Source of the DNA: Muribaculum gordoncarteri
GTDB lineage: Bacteria; Bacteroidota; Bacteroidia; Bacteroidales; Muribaculaceae
Length of the DNA stretch: 64,000 nt
Assembly (NCBI RefSeq): GCF_004803695.1
Contig: NZ_CP039393.1
Location: 1,984,001-2,048,000, forward strand
Reading direction: 5' to 3'
Every line of letters begins with the position of its first letter. The first letter of the stretch is position 1. Shown piece by piece: positions 36,680-45,679 of the stretch. The notes beneath the pieces were generated by a model. The model did no database searches. It was given only the letters and a program-made list of their open reading frames with translations, and was not told where the DNA came from. The position numbers were made by a program, and so were the translations under genes.

Positions 36680-37649
36680 ATCAAGGATGACAATCGTTGT
36701 TCCCGTACTAAATCGTGAGGCAACGTTACAGCGCACACTCGACTCGATATCGGGCCAGACAGCGCGTCCATTAAGCGTCATCATTGTCGATAACGGCTCA
36801 ACCGACAATAGCCGTGACATAGCCTCGCGCTGGATGAGCCGTCACAAAGCATCCGACTTCGACATAACGCTGCTCGACATGCACGAAAAGGGAGTTTCAA
36901 AAGCCCGCAATCTCGGTCTTAGGGAGGCTGTCACGCCCTACATAATGTTTTTCGACTCCGACGACACAATGTCACCTCACCATGTCGAGGATATAATGAC
37001 GGAGTTTGCAGCCGACCCTACACTCGATATCGTAGGGCGTGACGTGAGGCTCCACACTATTAACGGTAGCACTCGCACACTTCCCTTTGCCGACTCCGAC
37101 CTGCTGTTTCAGCACATATTCTACAGCATCCTATCGACACAACGTTACGCCTTGCGGACATCACTGCTGCGCAAAGCCGGAGGCTGGAACGAAGATGCAA
37201 CCGTGTGGACCGACTACGAGCTCGGCCTAAGGCTCATCGTGGAGAATCCCAAAGTAAAACGAATCGACCGAGAGCCTGCAGTGGATGTGTATCAGCAACC
37301 CGACTCAATCACCACCGACAGCTATTCAAAGAGGGACAAGGAGCTGATGAAGTCGTTCCTGATATGCAATGAAAAGCTCTCGGGCAACATGCCGTTGCGC
37401 GACCTGAAGATGCTCGACCTGAAAGGCATTGTCCTCGCCGGCAACCTCACCCGCGCCAAATCGCCCGAGGGACGACGATTGCTGGTTGAGATACTCGACT
37501 TCGCCAACGGCCCGTTTGAGAAAATCGAGCGATACGCATGCTATCTCTACACAGCACTTGGAGGTCGCGGCATACACCGCATAGCATATTTCCGTCACTC
37601 TCTTAAAAAATGTTTAAAATCACACCGCACTTGCCCCCTATCAAAATAA
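36669..37649 (+). CDS. Family 2 glycosyltransferase
   Basis: A 326-residue GT-A enzyme: TIVVPVLNREATLQRTLDSI, VIIVDNGSTDNSRDIASRW and metal site FFDSDDTMSPHHVED. The acceptor region includes RKAGGWNEDATVWTDYELG. It overlaps the preceding GT2 gene by 11 bases and contains the -33 element of greA near its stop. The three transferases probably act in sequence on one glycan; no polymerase or flippase is adjacent (a flippase lies at 48 kb). Confidence 0.83.
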   Translation: MNSESRMTIVVPVLNREATLQRTLDSISGQTARPLSVIIVDNGSTDNSRDIASRWMSRHKASDFDITLLDMHEKGVSKARNLGLREAVTPYIMFFDSDDTMSPHHVEDIMTEFAADPTLDIVGRDVRLHTINGSTRTLPFADSDLLFQHIFYSILSTQRYALRTSLLRKAGGWNEDATVWTDYELGLRLIVENPKVKRIDREPAVDVYQQPDSITTDSYSKRDKELMKSFLICNEKLSGNMPLRDLKMLDLKGIVLAGNLTRAKSPEGRRLLVEILDFANGPFEKIERYACYLYTALGGRGIHRIAYFRHSLKKCLKSHRTCPLSK

Positions 37650-37661
37650 TCACTATCTTTG
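37631..37661 (+). promoter_or_regulatory. Promoter of greA
   Basis: TTG (37631-37633), 20-base spacer, TATCTTTG (37654-37661). The -33 lies inside the preceding glycosyltransferase gene. Leader of about 88 bases. Confidence 0.82.
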
Positions 37662-37755
37662 CAAAGTAAACATTACACAAGAATTTATCTATAAGGGTCT
37701 CGCCTAACGGTTGAGATTCTTTAATTTTTTACTCAACTCTAAAATTGTTTTTACC

Positions 37756-38226
37756 ATGGCCATCACCTACATGACTCGTGAAGGATACAAAAAGAAAATG
37801 GATGAAATCGCTTATCTTGAAACAGTTAAGCGACCCGAAATATCACGTGCTATAGCCGAGGCTCGCGACAAAGGCGACTTGTCAGAAAATGCCGAGTACG
37901 ATGCAGCCAAGGAGGCTCAGGGAATGCTTGAAATGAAAATTTCACAGCTCAAGGATCTCGTTGCCAACGCTCGCATCATCGACGACAGCAAGCTGAACAA
38001 TGAAGTGGTTCAAATTCTGAATAAAGTAAAAATCAAGAATATCGCCAACGGCATGGTTGTCGAATACACAATCGTAGCCGACAGCGAAGCCAATCTCAAG
38101 GAGAAGAAAATAGCGTCAAGCACTCCCATCGCACAGGGTCTTCTCGGCCACAAGATAGGCGAAGTGGTTGAAATACGCGTACCCTCGGGATTGATGAAGT
38201 TTGAAATTGTTGAAATATCATTCTAA
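37756..38226 (+). CDS. greA: Transcription elongation factor GreA
   Basis: A 156-residue protein. The N-terminal coiled coil carries ARDKGDLSENAEYDAAKEAQ, whose acidic tip residues enter the RNA polymerase secondary channel and stimulate transcript cleavage. The C-terminal FKBP-like domain ends SGLMKFEIVEISF. I start at the ATG at 37756 (MAITYMTREGYKKKM); the upstream extension is leader. First gene of a greA-HIT-panE-like run. Confidence 0.95.
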   Translation: MAITYMTREGYKKKMDEIAYLETVKRPEISRAIAEARDKGDLSENAEYDAAKEAQGMLEMKISQLKDLVANARIIDDSKLNNEVVQILNKVKIKNIANGMVVEYTIVADSEANLKEKKIASSTPIAQGLLGHKIGEVVEIRVPSGLMKFEIVEISF

Positions 38227-38232
38227 CAGATT

Positions 38233-38628
38233 ATGGCATCGATATTCTCACGCATCGTAGCAGGCGAAATACCCTCCTACAAAGTTGCCGAGGATGACAA
38301 GCACTACGCTTTTCTCGACATTTCACCCGTAGCTCCCGGTCACACCCTGGTCATCCCCAAGAAGGAGGTTGACTACCTGTTTGACCTCGCCGACGACGAG
38401 TATGAATCGTTACAGCTCTTTGCCAAACGCGTTGCCGCTGCAATGAAATCAGCCCTCCCTTGCAAGCGCATAGGCGTGGCCGTAATGGGACTTGAGGTTC
38501 CTCACGCCCACATACACCTTGTGCCCATCAACAAGGAGAGCGACATGAACTTCTTCAAGGAGAAGCTCTCGCTCGACCCCAAGGACATGGCCGACATTGC
38601 CCAAAGCATTGCCAAAGCATTTAAATAA
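38233..38628 (+). CDS. HIT-family nucleotide hydrolase
   Basis: A 131-residue protein starting MASIFSRIVAGEIPSYKVAE with the histidine triad HAHIHL (about 96-101) near the C-terminus. HIT proteins hydrolyse nucleoside phosphoramidates or related adenylylated compounds; this branch resembles HinT. It lies 6 bases behind greA and 2 before the next gene, so it is almost certainly co-transcribed. Confidence 0.92.
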   Translation: MASIFSRIVAGEIPSYKVAEDDKHYAFLDISPVAPGHTLVIPKKEVDYLFDLADDEYESLQLFAKRVAAAMKSALPCKRIGVAVMGLEVPHAHIHLVPINKESDMNFFKEKLSLDPKDMADIAQSIAKAFK

Positions 38629-38630
38629 CA

Positions 38631-39572
38631 ATGAAATATCTTGTAATAGGTACAGGAGGAGTAGGCGGCAGCATTGCCGCTTTTCTTGCACTATCGGGGT
38701 GCGATGTCAGCTGCATAGCACGAGGTGAAGCACTTGAATCGATAAAAAAGCGCGGACTAATATTCCACTCCTCGCTGAAGGGCGAACACGCAATTCCCAT
38801 AAAGGCATTCAGCGCCGAGGAGTACAACGACAAAGCCGATGTGATATTCGTAACCGTCAAGGGCTACTCCATCGACAGCATAGCGCCGGTAATAAGCCGC
38901 GCCTCATCGCCCGAAACGGTAGTGATACCGCTGCTCAATGTCTACGGCACGGGGCCGCGCATTGCCGCTCTGTCGCCCGACGCCAACGTGCTCGACGGAT
39001 GCATCTACATCGTGGGCTTCAAGTCGGGCATCGGCGAAATAACCCAGATGGGCGACATATTCCACATCGTCTACGGCGTTCCCGAAGGACACTCGGTTGC
39101 GCCCGAAATTCTCGACCGAATCAACAGCGACCTGCGCCGTGCAGGAATAAAGGTGACGCTAAGTGACAACATCGACCGTGACACCTTTATCAAATGGTCG
39201 TTTATCTCGGCAATGGCGCTCACCGGAGCCTATTACGACATACCCATGGGCCCGATACAGCATCCCGGAAAGGAGCGTGACACATTCATCGGCCTGTCGC
39301 GTGAGAGCGCATTGATGGGAAGCAAGCTTGGAATCGACTTCGGATGCGACCTCGTGGAGCATCATCTCGAAGTGATCGACAGCCTCAACCCCGAAAGCAC
39401 CGCCTCGCTGCAAAAAGACCTGAAAGCATGTCACGAAAGCGAAATCAAGGGACAGCTCTTTGACTTCATCGACCTTGCCCGTCGCCTCGGCATCGACACG
39501 CCGGTCTACGACACCGTCGCCAGCCACTTCCGGGAATTTGATGGTCACAGACTAAATACTCAGACAACATAG
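38631..39572 (+). CDS. panE: Ketopantoate reductase-family oxidoreductase (PanE/ApbA)
   Basis: A 313-residue dehydrogenase. N-terminal Rossmann site MKYLVIGTGGVGGSIAAFLA, the catalytic-lysine segment DRDTFIKWSFISA, and the C-terminal all-helical substrate domain. PanE reduces ketopantoate to pantoate with NADPH in the pantothenate/CoA pathway. The family includes members with other substrates, so the specific call is moderate. Last gene of the greA-HIT run. Confidence 0.75.
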   Translation: MKYLVIGTGGVGGSIAAFLALSGCDVSCIARGEALESIKKRGLIFHSSLKGEHAIPIKAFSAEEYNDKADVIFVTVKGYSIDSIAPVISRASSPETVVIPLLNVYGTGPRIAALSPDANVLDGCIYIVGFKSGIGEITQMGDIFHIVYGVPEGHSVAPEILDRINSDLRRAGIKVTLSDNIDRDTFIKWSFISAMALTGAYYDIPMGPIQHPGKERDTFIGLSRESALMGSKLGIDFGCDLVEHHLEVIDSLNPESTASLQKDLKACHESEIKGQLFDFIDLARRLGIDTPVYDTVASHFREFDGHRLNTQTT

Positions 39573-39638
39573 TATATCAGATTTTTACATTTGATGTTTT
39601 TGCCTGTCTATTAAGCTGATTATGTGAGAATTTTGTTA

Positions 39639-39646
39639 TATCTTTG
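39639..39646 (+). promoter_or_regulatory. Promoter -7 box for the small gene-GNAT pair
   Basis: TATCTTTG, exact TAnnTTTG, 30 bases before the ATG at 39677. No good -33. It rules out an in-frame upstream start at 39644. Confidence 0.65.
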
Positions 39647-39676
39647 TACTTGAATCATAAACAAGGAGATAAAACT

Positions 39677-39856
39677 ATGGCAATGACAATTAAAACATCC
39701 CCCGAACTTTGGGGCGAAGATGCACGAATCTTCACCGAGGAAGCGGAGCGCAATGGCAAATTGCCCACGCCAAAACTCTCAGAATCACAGCGTAAGGTAC
39801 TTTATACCATGTTGAATAGCGCCAAGGACATTATATTCCCTCCCCGCAAAGGCTGA
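39677..39856 (+). CDS. Small protein of unknown function, partner of the GNAT gene
   Basis: A 59-residue protein, MAMTIKTSPELWGEDARIF then a Lys/Ser-rich middle (KLPTPKLSESQRK) and a C-terminal helix. I do not recognise a family and see no ribbon-helix-helix or helix-turn-helix. It ends two bases before the start of the acetyltransferase frame, so the two genes form a tight pair. The arrangement resembles toxin-antitoxin or modifier pairs with GNAT enzymes, which is only an inference. The pair is AT-richer than its neighbours. Confidence 0.65.
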   Translation: MAMTIKTSPELWGEDARIFTEEAERNGKLPTPKLSESQRKVLYTMLNSAKDIIFPPRKG

Positions 39857-39858
39857 CA

Positions 39859-40465
39859 ATGGCAGAATATAGTTTCGTAGATAACACCTTCATGGTGCCT
39901 TATACCAAAGAGGTTGCAGATTACTGTGACCCTTTTTTTATGTGGCGATGACGACCTTGACGATTTTTTCAGTCACGATGTTTTTCTCTACGAGGAAGAA
40001 CTCCTCGGCAAAACATATTGTTGGATAAATCGAGAGAATCAGCGTGAAATTGTGGCGATTGCAACTCTCTCCTACGACGGCATAAAGACCTATACCCTCG
40101 ATAATCCATCCCGGAATGCTCTACAACGCAAGATACCTCAGCCCAAACGGCACCGCAGTTATCCTGCGGTATTGATTGGCCGCCTTGGTGTGAACAAAGC
40201 ATTTCAGGGACAAGGATTGAATACGGGCACTCAACTTATGAATGCCCTCAAATACTGGTTTGTGGATGAGAATAACAAGGCGGCTTGTCGGTATATGATT
40301 GTGGATGCCTACAACACTGATTCAACTATCCATTATTATCTAAAGAATGGATTTAAACCACTATATAAGTCAGAACAGAGCGAGAAAGAGGCTTTCGGAA
40401 TATCTGAAGACGATGTCCTGAGGAGCCGTGTCATGTTTTTCGACTTGAAGATGAAATGCAAATAA
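39859..40465 (+). pseudogene. GNAT acetyltransferase interrupted by a frameshift in a T7 tract
   Basis: Two frames together give one GNAT protein. The first starts at the ATG at 39859 (MAEYSFVDNTFMVPYTKEVA, then DYCDPF) and runs into a stop at 39949-39951. The second carries CGDDDLDDFFSHDVFLYEEE, the acetyl-CoA loop GRLGVNKAFQGQGLNTGTQL and a normal C-terminus to 40465. Switching falls at the T7 run 39933-39939: with six Ts the protein reads through as CDPFLCGDDDLDDFF, the family's usual N-terminal pattern. So it is a recent pseudogene, a phase-variable gene, a programmed frameshift, or a sequencing error. An internal TTG at 39914 is not a convincing start. Confidence 0.75.
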
Positions 40466-40492
40466 AAAATTTTCACATATCTCCACATTTAA

Positions 40493-40523
40493 TTGTAGGA
40501 GTGAAAATTAAGTTGTATCTTTG
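40493..40523 (+). promoter_or_regulatory. Promoter of rpsA
   Basis: TTG (40493-40495), 20-base spacer, TATCTTTG (40516-40523). Leader of about 66 bases. Confidence 0.82.
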
Positions 40524-40595
40524 CAGCAATGTGCGCACGCTTACATCGTGTTAATCATGCGCCAGAATTAATTAACTTATTTATTAACCCATTAA

Positions 40596-42377
40596 ATGAA
40601 CGAAGAATTAAAGAATTCGCCAATCGAAGATTTCGATTGGGACGCCTACGAAAACGGCGAAAACAACGGTGGCAAGAGCCGCGAAGAACTCACCAAGACC
40701 TACGATGAGTCGCTTAACACCGTTAAAGACAAAGAGGTAATCGAAGGTACCATCATCGCCCTCAACAAGCGCGAAGCGGTGGTTAACATCGGCTACAAAA
40801 GCGACGGTATCATCCCCGTCAATGAATTCCGCTACAATCCCGACATCAAGGTTGGCGATGTAGTTGAGGTTTTCATCGAAAACCAGGAGGACAAAAAGGG
40901 TCAGCTCATCCTCTCTCACCGCAAAGCCCGCATGTCACGCTCATGGGAGCGCGTAAATCAGGCTCTCGAAAATGACGAAATTATCAAGGGTTACATCAAG
41001 TGCCGCACCAAGGGTGGTATGATTGTCGATGTATTCGGCATCGAAGCCTTCCTCCCCGGTTCACAGATTGATGTAAAGCCCATCCGCGATTACGATATCT
41101 TCGTTGGTAAGACTATGGAATTCAAGGTTGTAAAGATCAACCAGGAATTCAAGAATGTTGTCGTTTCTCACAAGGCTCTTATCGAAGCCGAGCTCGAGCA
41201 GCAGAAGAAGGACATCATCTCCAAGCTCGAAAGAGGTCAGGTGCTCAAGGGTGTCGTTAAGAACATCACCACTTACGGTGTATTCATCGACCTCGGAGGC
41301 GTTGACGGTCTTATCCACATCACCGACCTTTCTTGGGGCCGCGTAAGCCATCCCGAAGAAGTGGTTAAACTCGATCAGGAACTCGATGTAGTAATACTTG
41401 ACTTCGACGACGAGCGCAAGCGCATCGCCCTCGGTCTTAAGCAGCTCCAGCCCCATCCATGGGATGCTCTTGACGCTGACCTCAAGGTTGGTGACAAGGT
41501 TAAGGGTAAAGTTGTCGTTATGGCCGACTACGGCGCATTCGTTGAAATCGCCCCCGGTGTCGAAGGTCTTATCCACGTATCGGAAATGTCTTGGTCACAG
41601 CACCTCCGTTCAGCTCAGGACTTCATGAAGGTTGGCGACGAGGTTGAAGCAGTCATCCTCACACTCGACCGCGAAGAGCGTAAGATGTCACTCGGCATCA
41701 AGCAGCTCAAGAACGATCCCTGGGAGAACATCGAGGTTAAGTATCCTATCGGCAGCAAGCACACTGCCAAGGTGCGTAACTTCACCAACTTCGGCGTATT
41801 CGTTGAAATCGAGGAAGGCGTTGACGGTCTTATCCACATCAGCGACCTCTCTTGGACCAAGAAGATCAAGCATCCGTCGGAATTCACTCAGGTTGGCTCA
41901 GACATCGATGTTCAGGTTCTCGAAATCGACAAGGACAACCGTCGCCTCAGCCTCGGTCACAAGCAGCTCGAAGAGAATCCCTGGGATGTTCTCGAAACAG
42001 TGTTCACTGTAGGCAGCATCCACCCCGGAACCATCATCGAAATGCAGGACAAGGGCGGTGTAGTAGCACTTCCCTACGGAGTTGAAGGCTTTGCCACTCC
42101 CAAGCACCTCGTTAAGGAAGACGGAACTCAGGCACAGGTTGACGAGAAGCTCGACTTCAAGGTAATCGAGTTCAACAAGGACAACAAGCGCATATTCCTT
42201 TCTCACAGCCGCATATTTGAAGATGAGGCTAAGGCTGAGAAGAACGAAGCCCGCAAGGCTCGCCGTCAGGCCAAGAAGGAAGAGCAGCCCGCCCTTAACA
42301 CTCCCATCGAGCGCACAACTCTCGGTGACCTCGAAGAACTTGCCGCTCTTAAGGAGAAGCTCTCAGGCAAGAAATAA
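40596..42377 (+). CDS. rpsA: Small-subunit ribosomal protein S1
   Basis: A 593-residue protein made of about six S1 RNA-binding repeats, with the ITTYGVFIDLGGVDGLIHIT, VMADYGAFVEIAPGVEGLIH and FTNFGVFVEIEEGVDGLIHI repeats most alike. An acidic N-terminal segment (EDFDWDAYENGE) probably docks on the ribosome and a charged Lys/Glu tail closes it. In Bacteroidetes S1 substitutes for Shine-Dalgarno in recruiting AT-rich leaders. Monocistronic, strong promoter and terminator. Confidence 0.95.
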   Translation: MNEELKNSPIEDFDWDAYENGENNGGKSREELTKTYDESLNTVKDKEVIEGTIIALNKREAVVNIGYKSDGIIPVNEFRYNPDIKVGDVVEVFIENQEDKKGQLILSHRKARMSRSWERVNQALENDEIIKGYIKCRTKGGMIVDVFGIEAFLPGSQIDVKPIRDYDIFVGKTMEFKVVKINQEFKNVVVSHKALIEAELEQQKKDIISKLERGQVLKGVVKNITTYGVFIDLGGVDGLIHITDLSWGRVSHPEEVVKLDQELDVVILDFDDERKRIALGLKQLQPHPWDALDADLKVGDKVKGKVVVMADYGAFVEIAPGVEGLIHVSEMSWSQHLRSAQDFMKVGDEVEAVILTLDREERKMSLGIKQLKNDPWENIEVKYPIGSKHTAKVRNFTNFGVFVEIEEGVDGLIHISDLSWTKKIKHPSEFTQVGSDIDVQVLEIDKDNRRLSLGHKQLEENPWDVLETVFTVGSIHPGTIIEMQDKGGVVALPYGVEGFATPKHLVKEDGTQAQVDEKLDFKVIEFNKDNKRIFLSHSRIFEDEAKAEKNEARKARRQAKKEEQPALNTPIERTTLGDLEELAALKEKLSGKK

Positions 42378-42407
42378 TCAAAGGATTAAAATAACATATC
42401 CTATAAC

Positions 42408-42446
42408 GGGAGGCATGATGCTCAGGCATTATGCCTCCTTATTTAT
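42408..42446 (+). terminator. Intrinsic terminator of rpsA
   Basis: GGAGGCAT-g-ATGC-tcag-GCAT-t-ATGCCTCC forms a long stem with one G-T mismatch and a 4-base loop, followed by TTATTTAT. Confidence 0.8.
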
Positions 42447-42470
42447 ACAACCCGTAAAAACAACCCTACA

Positions 42471-42809
42471 ATGGATATAACATCGACACTGCAGGACTAT
42501 CATCTGCTCGGCCTCGTAATAGGAATATGCACATTCCTGGTCATAGGACTATTCCATCCCGTAGTAGTGAAATGCGAATACCGTTACGGCACATCATGCT
42601 GGTGGTGGTTTCTGCTATTGGGCTGCGCATGCACCATTCTGTCGCTGATCGTAAGCGACATCCTCGGCTCTACAATACTCGGAGTGGTGGGATTTTCTTC
42701 GTTCTGGACGATAAAGGAGATATTCGAGCAGCAGGAGCGTGTAAGGAAAGGCTGGTTTCCACGTAATCCAAAGCGCCGCTACCCATGGGATAACGACGCT
42801 TCGGTATAA
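42471..42809 (+). CDS. DUF4491 family membrane protein
   Basis: A 112-residue membrane protein with three helices and the family core GLVIGICTFLVIGLFHPVVV, EYRYGTSCWWWFLLLGC, and the C-terminal IKEIFEQQERVRKGWFPRNP followed by a basic tail. DUF4491 is common in anaerobic Firmicutes and Bacteroidetes; function unknown. It lies behind the rpsA terminator and is convergent with the TPM gene. Confidence 0.8.
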   Translation: MDITSTLQDYHLLGLVIGICTFLVIGLFHPVVVKCEYRYGTSCWWWFLLLGCACTILSLIVSDILGSTILGVVGFSSFWTIKEIFEQQERVRKGWFPRNPKRRYPWDNDASV

Positions 42810-42823
42810 GGTCAGGATTAATG

Positions 42824-44080
42824 TCACCAGCCGCCGCTGGCACCGCCGCCGCCGGTCATACCGCCGCCAAACGAACCGCCGGAGAAGCCTCCGCCGCCAC
42901 CGCCGAATCCACGGCCACCGCCTCCTACAATCACCACCGGCGGCACCACTACCTTGGGGATGCTGTAGGGTATCTCGTTACGGTTGCCGCAGCTACGGCA
43001 GATGTACTCCTTGACACCCTGCCCCTCACGCCTCTCGGTGGGGCGTATTACGATGCGCTGACTGCGCATCGAGCAGGCGCGCGCACCGCATCGCGGACAC
43101 ACCGTATAGCTTGACGCACTGTTGATATAGGGCAATATGTCGGTTTCACCGCAGTGGTCACACAGCCACACATCGTAGTCGACCGAATTGATCTGCTCCT
43201 CGATGTCCTGCTGATGGGTGAGGTACTTGTTGTCGTTAGCTTCGTCGATACGATGCATCTTGTTGTGACAATTGGGGCAATTACGGTGACGCAATCTCAA
43301 TCCGCGCATCGTGAGCCACAATATAAGATAGGATATGGCAGGCAATCCAAGACCGGCAAACACAAGTATAAGCGCGGGCATCTTCATCTTGCTGAGCACC
43401 TGATAGCGCTCGTATCGGTCAAGACGCCTCGTCTTGAACATCTCGTAAAGAAACCATACAAACAGCACCACGGCAAGTATGGCACCTATTGCAAGCCATC
43501 CCTTGAACAAATCGGCACCGCCGTTACCGCCGGCACCCTCATCATTACCGTACTTCGACATCAGCTCCTCGGTGGCTCCCGGGGTCGAGGTGATTCTCGC
43601 AATCTCGGTGAGCGAGGCTATCGTTCCGTTATCGTAATCGCCGTTACGGAAATGCGGAGCCATTATGTTGCGTATTATACGGCCGGCGAGAATGTCGGGC
43701 AACACACCCTCCATGCCATATCCAGTGCGTATCACGGCCTTTCGGTCGTCCTTGGCTATAAGCACGAGCATTCCGTTGTCATTGTCCTTCTTGCCTATAC
43801 CCCACTTCGTAAACAGCTCGGTAGCAAATTCGTCGGGATCGCCGTCGACCGAGTTCACGGCCACCACCACAACCTCCGACGAGGTGTCACGCCACAACCG
43901 TGAAAGCGTGGAGTCAAGAGTGGCGACAGCCGCAGGCGAAAGCACGTTATCGGGATTGCTCACGTAACGCGTGCGGTTTGCGACATGCACGTTGGGTATC
44001 TCATCAACCTTGTAGGCTCCGGCAAGTCCCGACAGCACAGTCGCCACAAGGCATAACATCAATATTGCATAACGTTTCAT
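42824..44080 (-). CDS. TPM-domain membrane protein (YgcG-like) with zinc ribbons
   Basis: A 418-residue protein. Signal peptide (about 1-22), a TPM domain (VSNPDNVLSPAAVATLDSTL through RTGYGMEGVLPD, about 40-165), two membrane helices, and then CxxC pairs of zinc ribbon type (CPNCHNK, CDHCGET, CPRCGAR, CRSCGNR) followed by a Gly/Ser tail (GGGFSGGSFGGGMTGGGG). TPM domains carry metal sites and phosphatase-like activity in plants; bacterial roles are undefined, perhaps membrane-protein quality control. It lies 51 bases from the dgt gene, downstream of it. Confidence 0.8.
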   Translation of the reverse strand: MKRYAILMLCLVATVLSGLAGAYKVDEIPNVHVANRTRYVSNPDNVLSPAAVATLDSTLSRLWRDTSSEVVVVAVNSVDGDPDEFATELFTKWGIGKKDNDNGMLVLIAKDDRKAVIRTGYGMEGVLPDILAGRIIRNIMAPHFRNGDYDNGTIASLTEIARITSTPGATEELMSKYGNDEGAGGNGGADLFKGWLAIGAILAVVLFVWFLYEMFKTRRLDRYERYQVLSKMKMPALILVFAGLGLPAISYLILWLTMRGLRLRHRNCPNCHNKMHRIDEANDNKYLTHQQDIEEQINSVDYDVWLCDHCGETDILPYINSASSYTVCPRCGARACSMRSQRIVIRPTERREGQGVKEYICRSCGNRNEIPYSIPKVVVPPVVIVGGGGRGFGGGGGGFSGGSFGGGMTGGGGASGGW

Positions 44081-44131
44081 TTCATTCTATATCTTAAATC
44101 ATTAACCATAATAGGAGAGACATTGTTTACT

Positions 44132-45472
44132 TCACACCGCCGGCAGGCTCATGCCGTAGAGCTTACGGTAGAGGTCGAGAGCGTAGACATCGGTCATTCC
44201 CGAAATGTGGTCGAGCACGGCCTGAATCTTTCCGAACAGCGTAGGAGCCTCTATGTCATACTGCTCGGGCACCTTGCTCAACAGGAGCGACGAGTAGTTA
44301 AGCTCGGGATAACGCACGGCATGTATGAGCTTCTCCATCAGGAACGTTATGATGCGGTTACCGGCAAGTTCCACATCGACAACATCGCTCGCCCTGTATA
44401 TCTTATCCCAGGCAAGCGCCGAGCAACGCCTGTAGCCCTCGCGCTCGTGAAGCGCGATGTTGTCAAGCAACGAGCCTTCAAATTCGCCGGCAAGTATGGC
44501 AGGTTCATTGTCGACAAACGTGCGGGCACACTGCTTTACAAGAGTGCCTATGACACATGAGCGAAGGTAACCTATCTTCTCGTTGGGATCCTCCACTTTA
44601 TCCATCACATCGATCATGTGACGGCGCTTCTCTTCATCGAAAAATCCGAGAAACAGCCTGATCACCTCATCGGTGCCTACCACACGCAGCTTGTGGGCAT
44701 CCTCGATGTCCATAACCTGATAGCAGATGTCGTCGGCCGCCTCCACGATGTAGACAAGCGGATGCCGTGCATAGCTCACCGCTCCGCAACCGGCATCGTT
44801 ACGCATCTCAAGGCCAAGCTCTTCGGCTATGCGCTTGAATGTGTCAATCTCGGTGGAGAAGAAGCCGAATTTGCTCTTGCCTCCGGCCAGACGCGACTCA
44901 TAGGGGTACTTCACAACCGAAGCAAGCATCGAATAGGTCATGGCAAAGCCGCCCTTGCGCCGGCCCTTGAACTGGTGGGTGAGCAACCTGAAAGAGTTGG
45001 CGTTACCTTCAAAGTTGATAAGGTCGGCCCACTGCGCCTCGGTCAGTTCGTTGCGTATCTCCGCTCCGGCCCCTTCGCTGAAAAATGTCGAAATGGCCTT
45101 CTCGCCCGAATGTCCGAAAGGAGGATTTCCAAGGTCATGGGCAAGACAGGCGGCCGACACAATCTCACCCATTGCCTCAAGCTTGTCACACCAAGGCTCG
45201 TCGCGATACTTCAGCCGGAGTTCACGGCTTATCTCGTTGGCAAGCGAGCGTCCCACCGACGCCACCTCCATGGAGTGGGTCAAACGGTTGTGAACGAATA
45301 TGCTTCCCGGCAGGGGAAACACCTGTGTCTTATTCTGCAGGCGCCTGAACGGCGACGAGAAGACCAACCGGTCAAAATCGCGCTGAAAGTCACTGCGCGA
45401 ACCGCTCTTGGGGTCATGATAATCCTCAAGTCCCAAACGCTTGTCATTGATGAGCCTGTCCCAATGCATCAT
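44132..45472 (-). CDS. dgt: dNTP triphosphohydrolase (dGTPase)
   Basis: A 446-residue HD-domain enzyme. Metal ligands: H in NRLTHSMEVA, the HD pair in CLAHDLGNPPFGHSGE, and the later D in VEAADDICYQVMD. FSSPFRRLQNKTQVFPL is the typical N-terminal region. It cleaves dNTPs to nucleoside and triphosphate, limiting dGTP and possibly aiding phage defence. Two consecutive ATGs give starts at 45472 or 45469. Divergent from pnp. Confidence 0.9.
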   Translation of the reverse strand: MMHWDRLINDKRLGLEDYHDPKSGSRSDFQRDFDRLVFSSPFRRLQNKTQVFPLPGSIFVHNRLTHSMEVASVGRSLANEISRELRLKYRDEPWCDKLEAMGEIVSAACLAHDLGNPPFGHSGEKAISTFFSEGAGAEIRNELTEAQWADLINFEGNANSFRLLTHQFKGRRKGGFAMTYSMLASVVKYPYESRLAGGKSKFGFFSTEIDTFKRIAEELGLEMRNDAGCGAVSYARHPLVYIVEAADDICYQVMDIEDAHKLRVVGTDEVIRLFLGFFDEEKRRHMIDVMDKVEDPNEKIGYLRSCVIGTLVKQCARTFVDNEPAILAGEFEGSLLDNIALHEREGYRRCSALAWDKIYRASDVVDVELAGNRIITFLMEKLIHAVRYPELNYSSLLLSKVPEQYDIEAPTLFGKIQAVLDHISGMTDVYALDLYRKLYGMSLPAV

Positions 45473-45508
45473 ATCACTGTCTTGTCATAAAATTTAAATC
45501 TAAGTTAC

Positions 45509-45516
45509 CAAAAGTA
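45509..45516 (-). promoter_or_regulatory. Promoter -7 box for dgt
   Basis: TACTTTTG on the minus strand fits TAnnTTTG, 36 bases before dgt. No -33 at the usual spacing. Confidence 0.4.
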
Positions 45517-45633
45517 ATCCATTTTACAACAAAAATCGACTGTAAAACAATCATTTTTGCCATTGTAACACTCATCTCCTATAAATACCTATAAATATAT
45601 GTGTGTCCTGATAGCTTTGTAAATTATTTTTAG

Positions 45634-45641
45634 TATCTTTG
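45634..45641 (+). promoter_or_regulatory. Promoter -7 box for pnp
   Basis: TATCTTTG, exact TAnnTTTG, 38 bases before the pnp ATG at 45680. It excludes the in-frame start at 45641. Confidence 0.65.
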
Positions 45642-45679
45642 TGCGATTTTTTGTATTAGAAAAACTGACTAACATTTTT

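Noticed and set aside
44618-45490. Open frame of 290 codons on the plus strand over dgt
   Set aside because: Antisense to the conserved HD-domain enzyme; no recognisable motifs.
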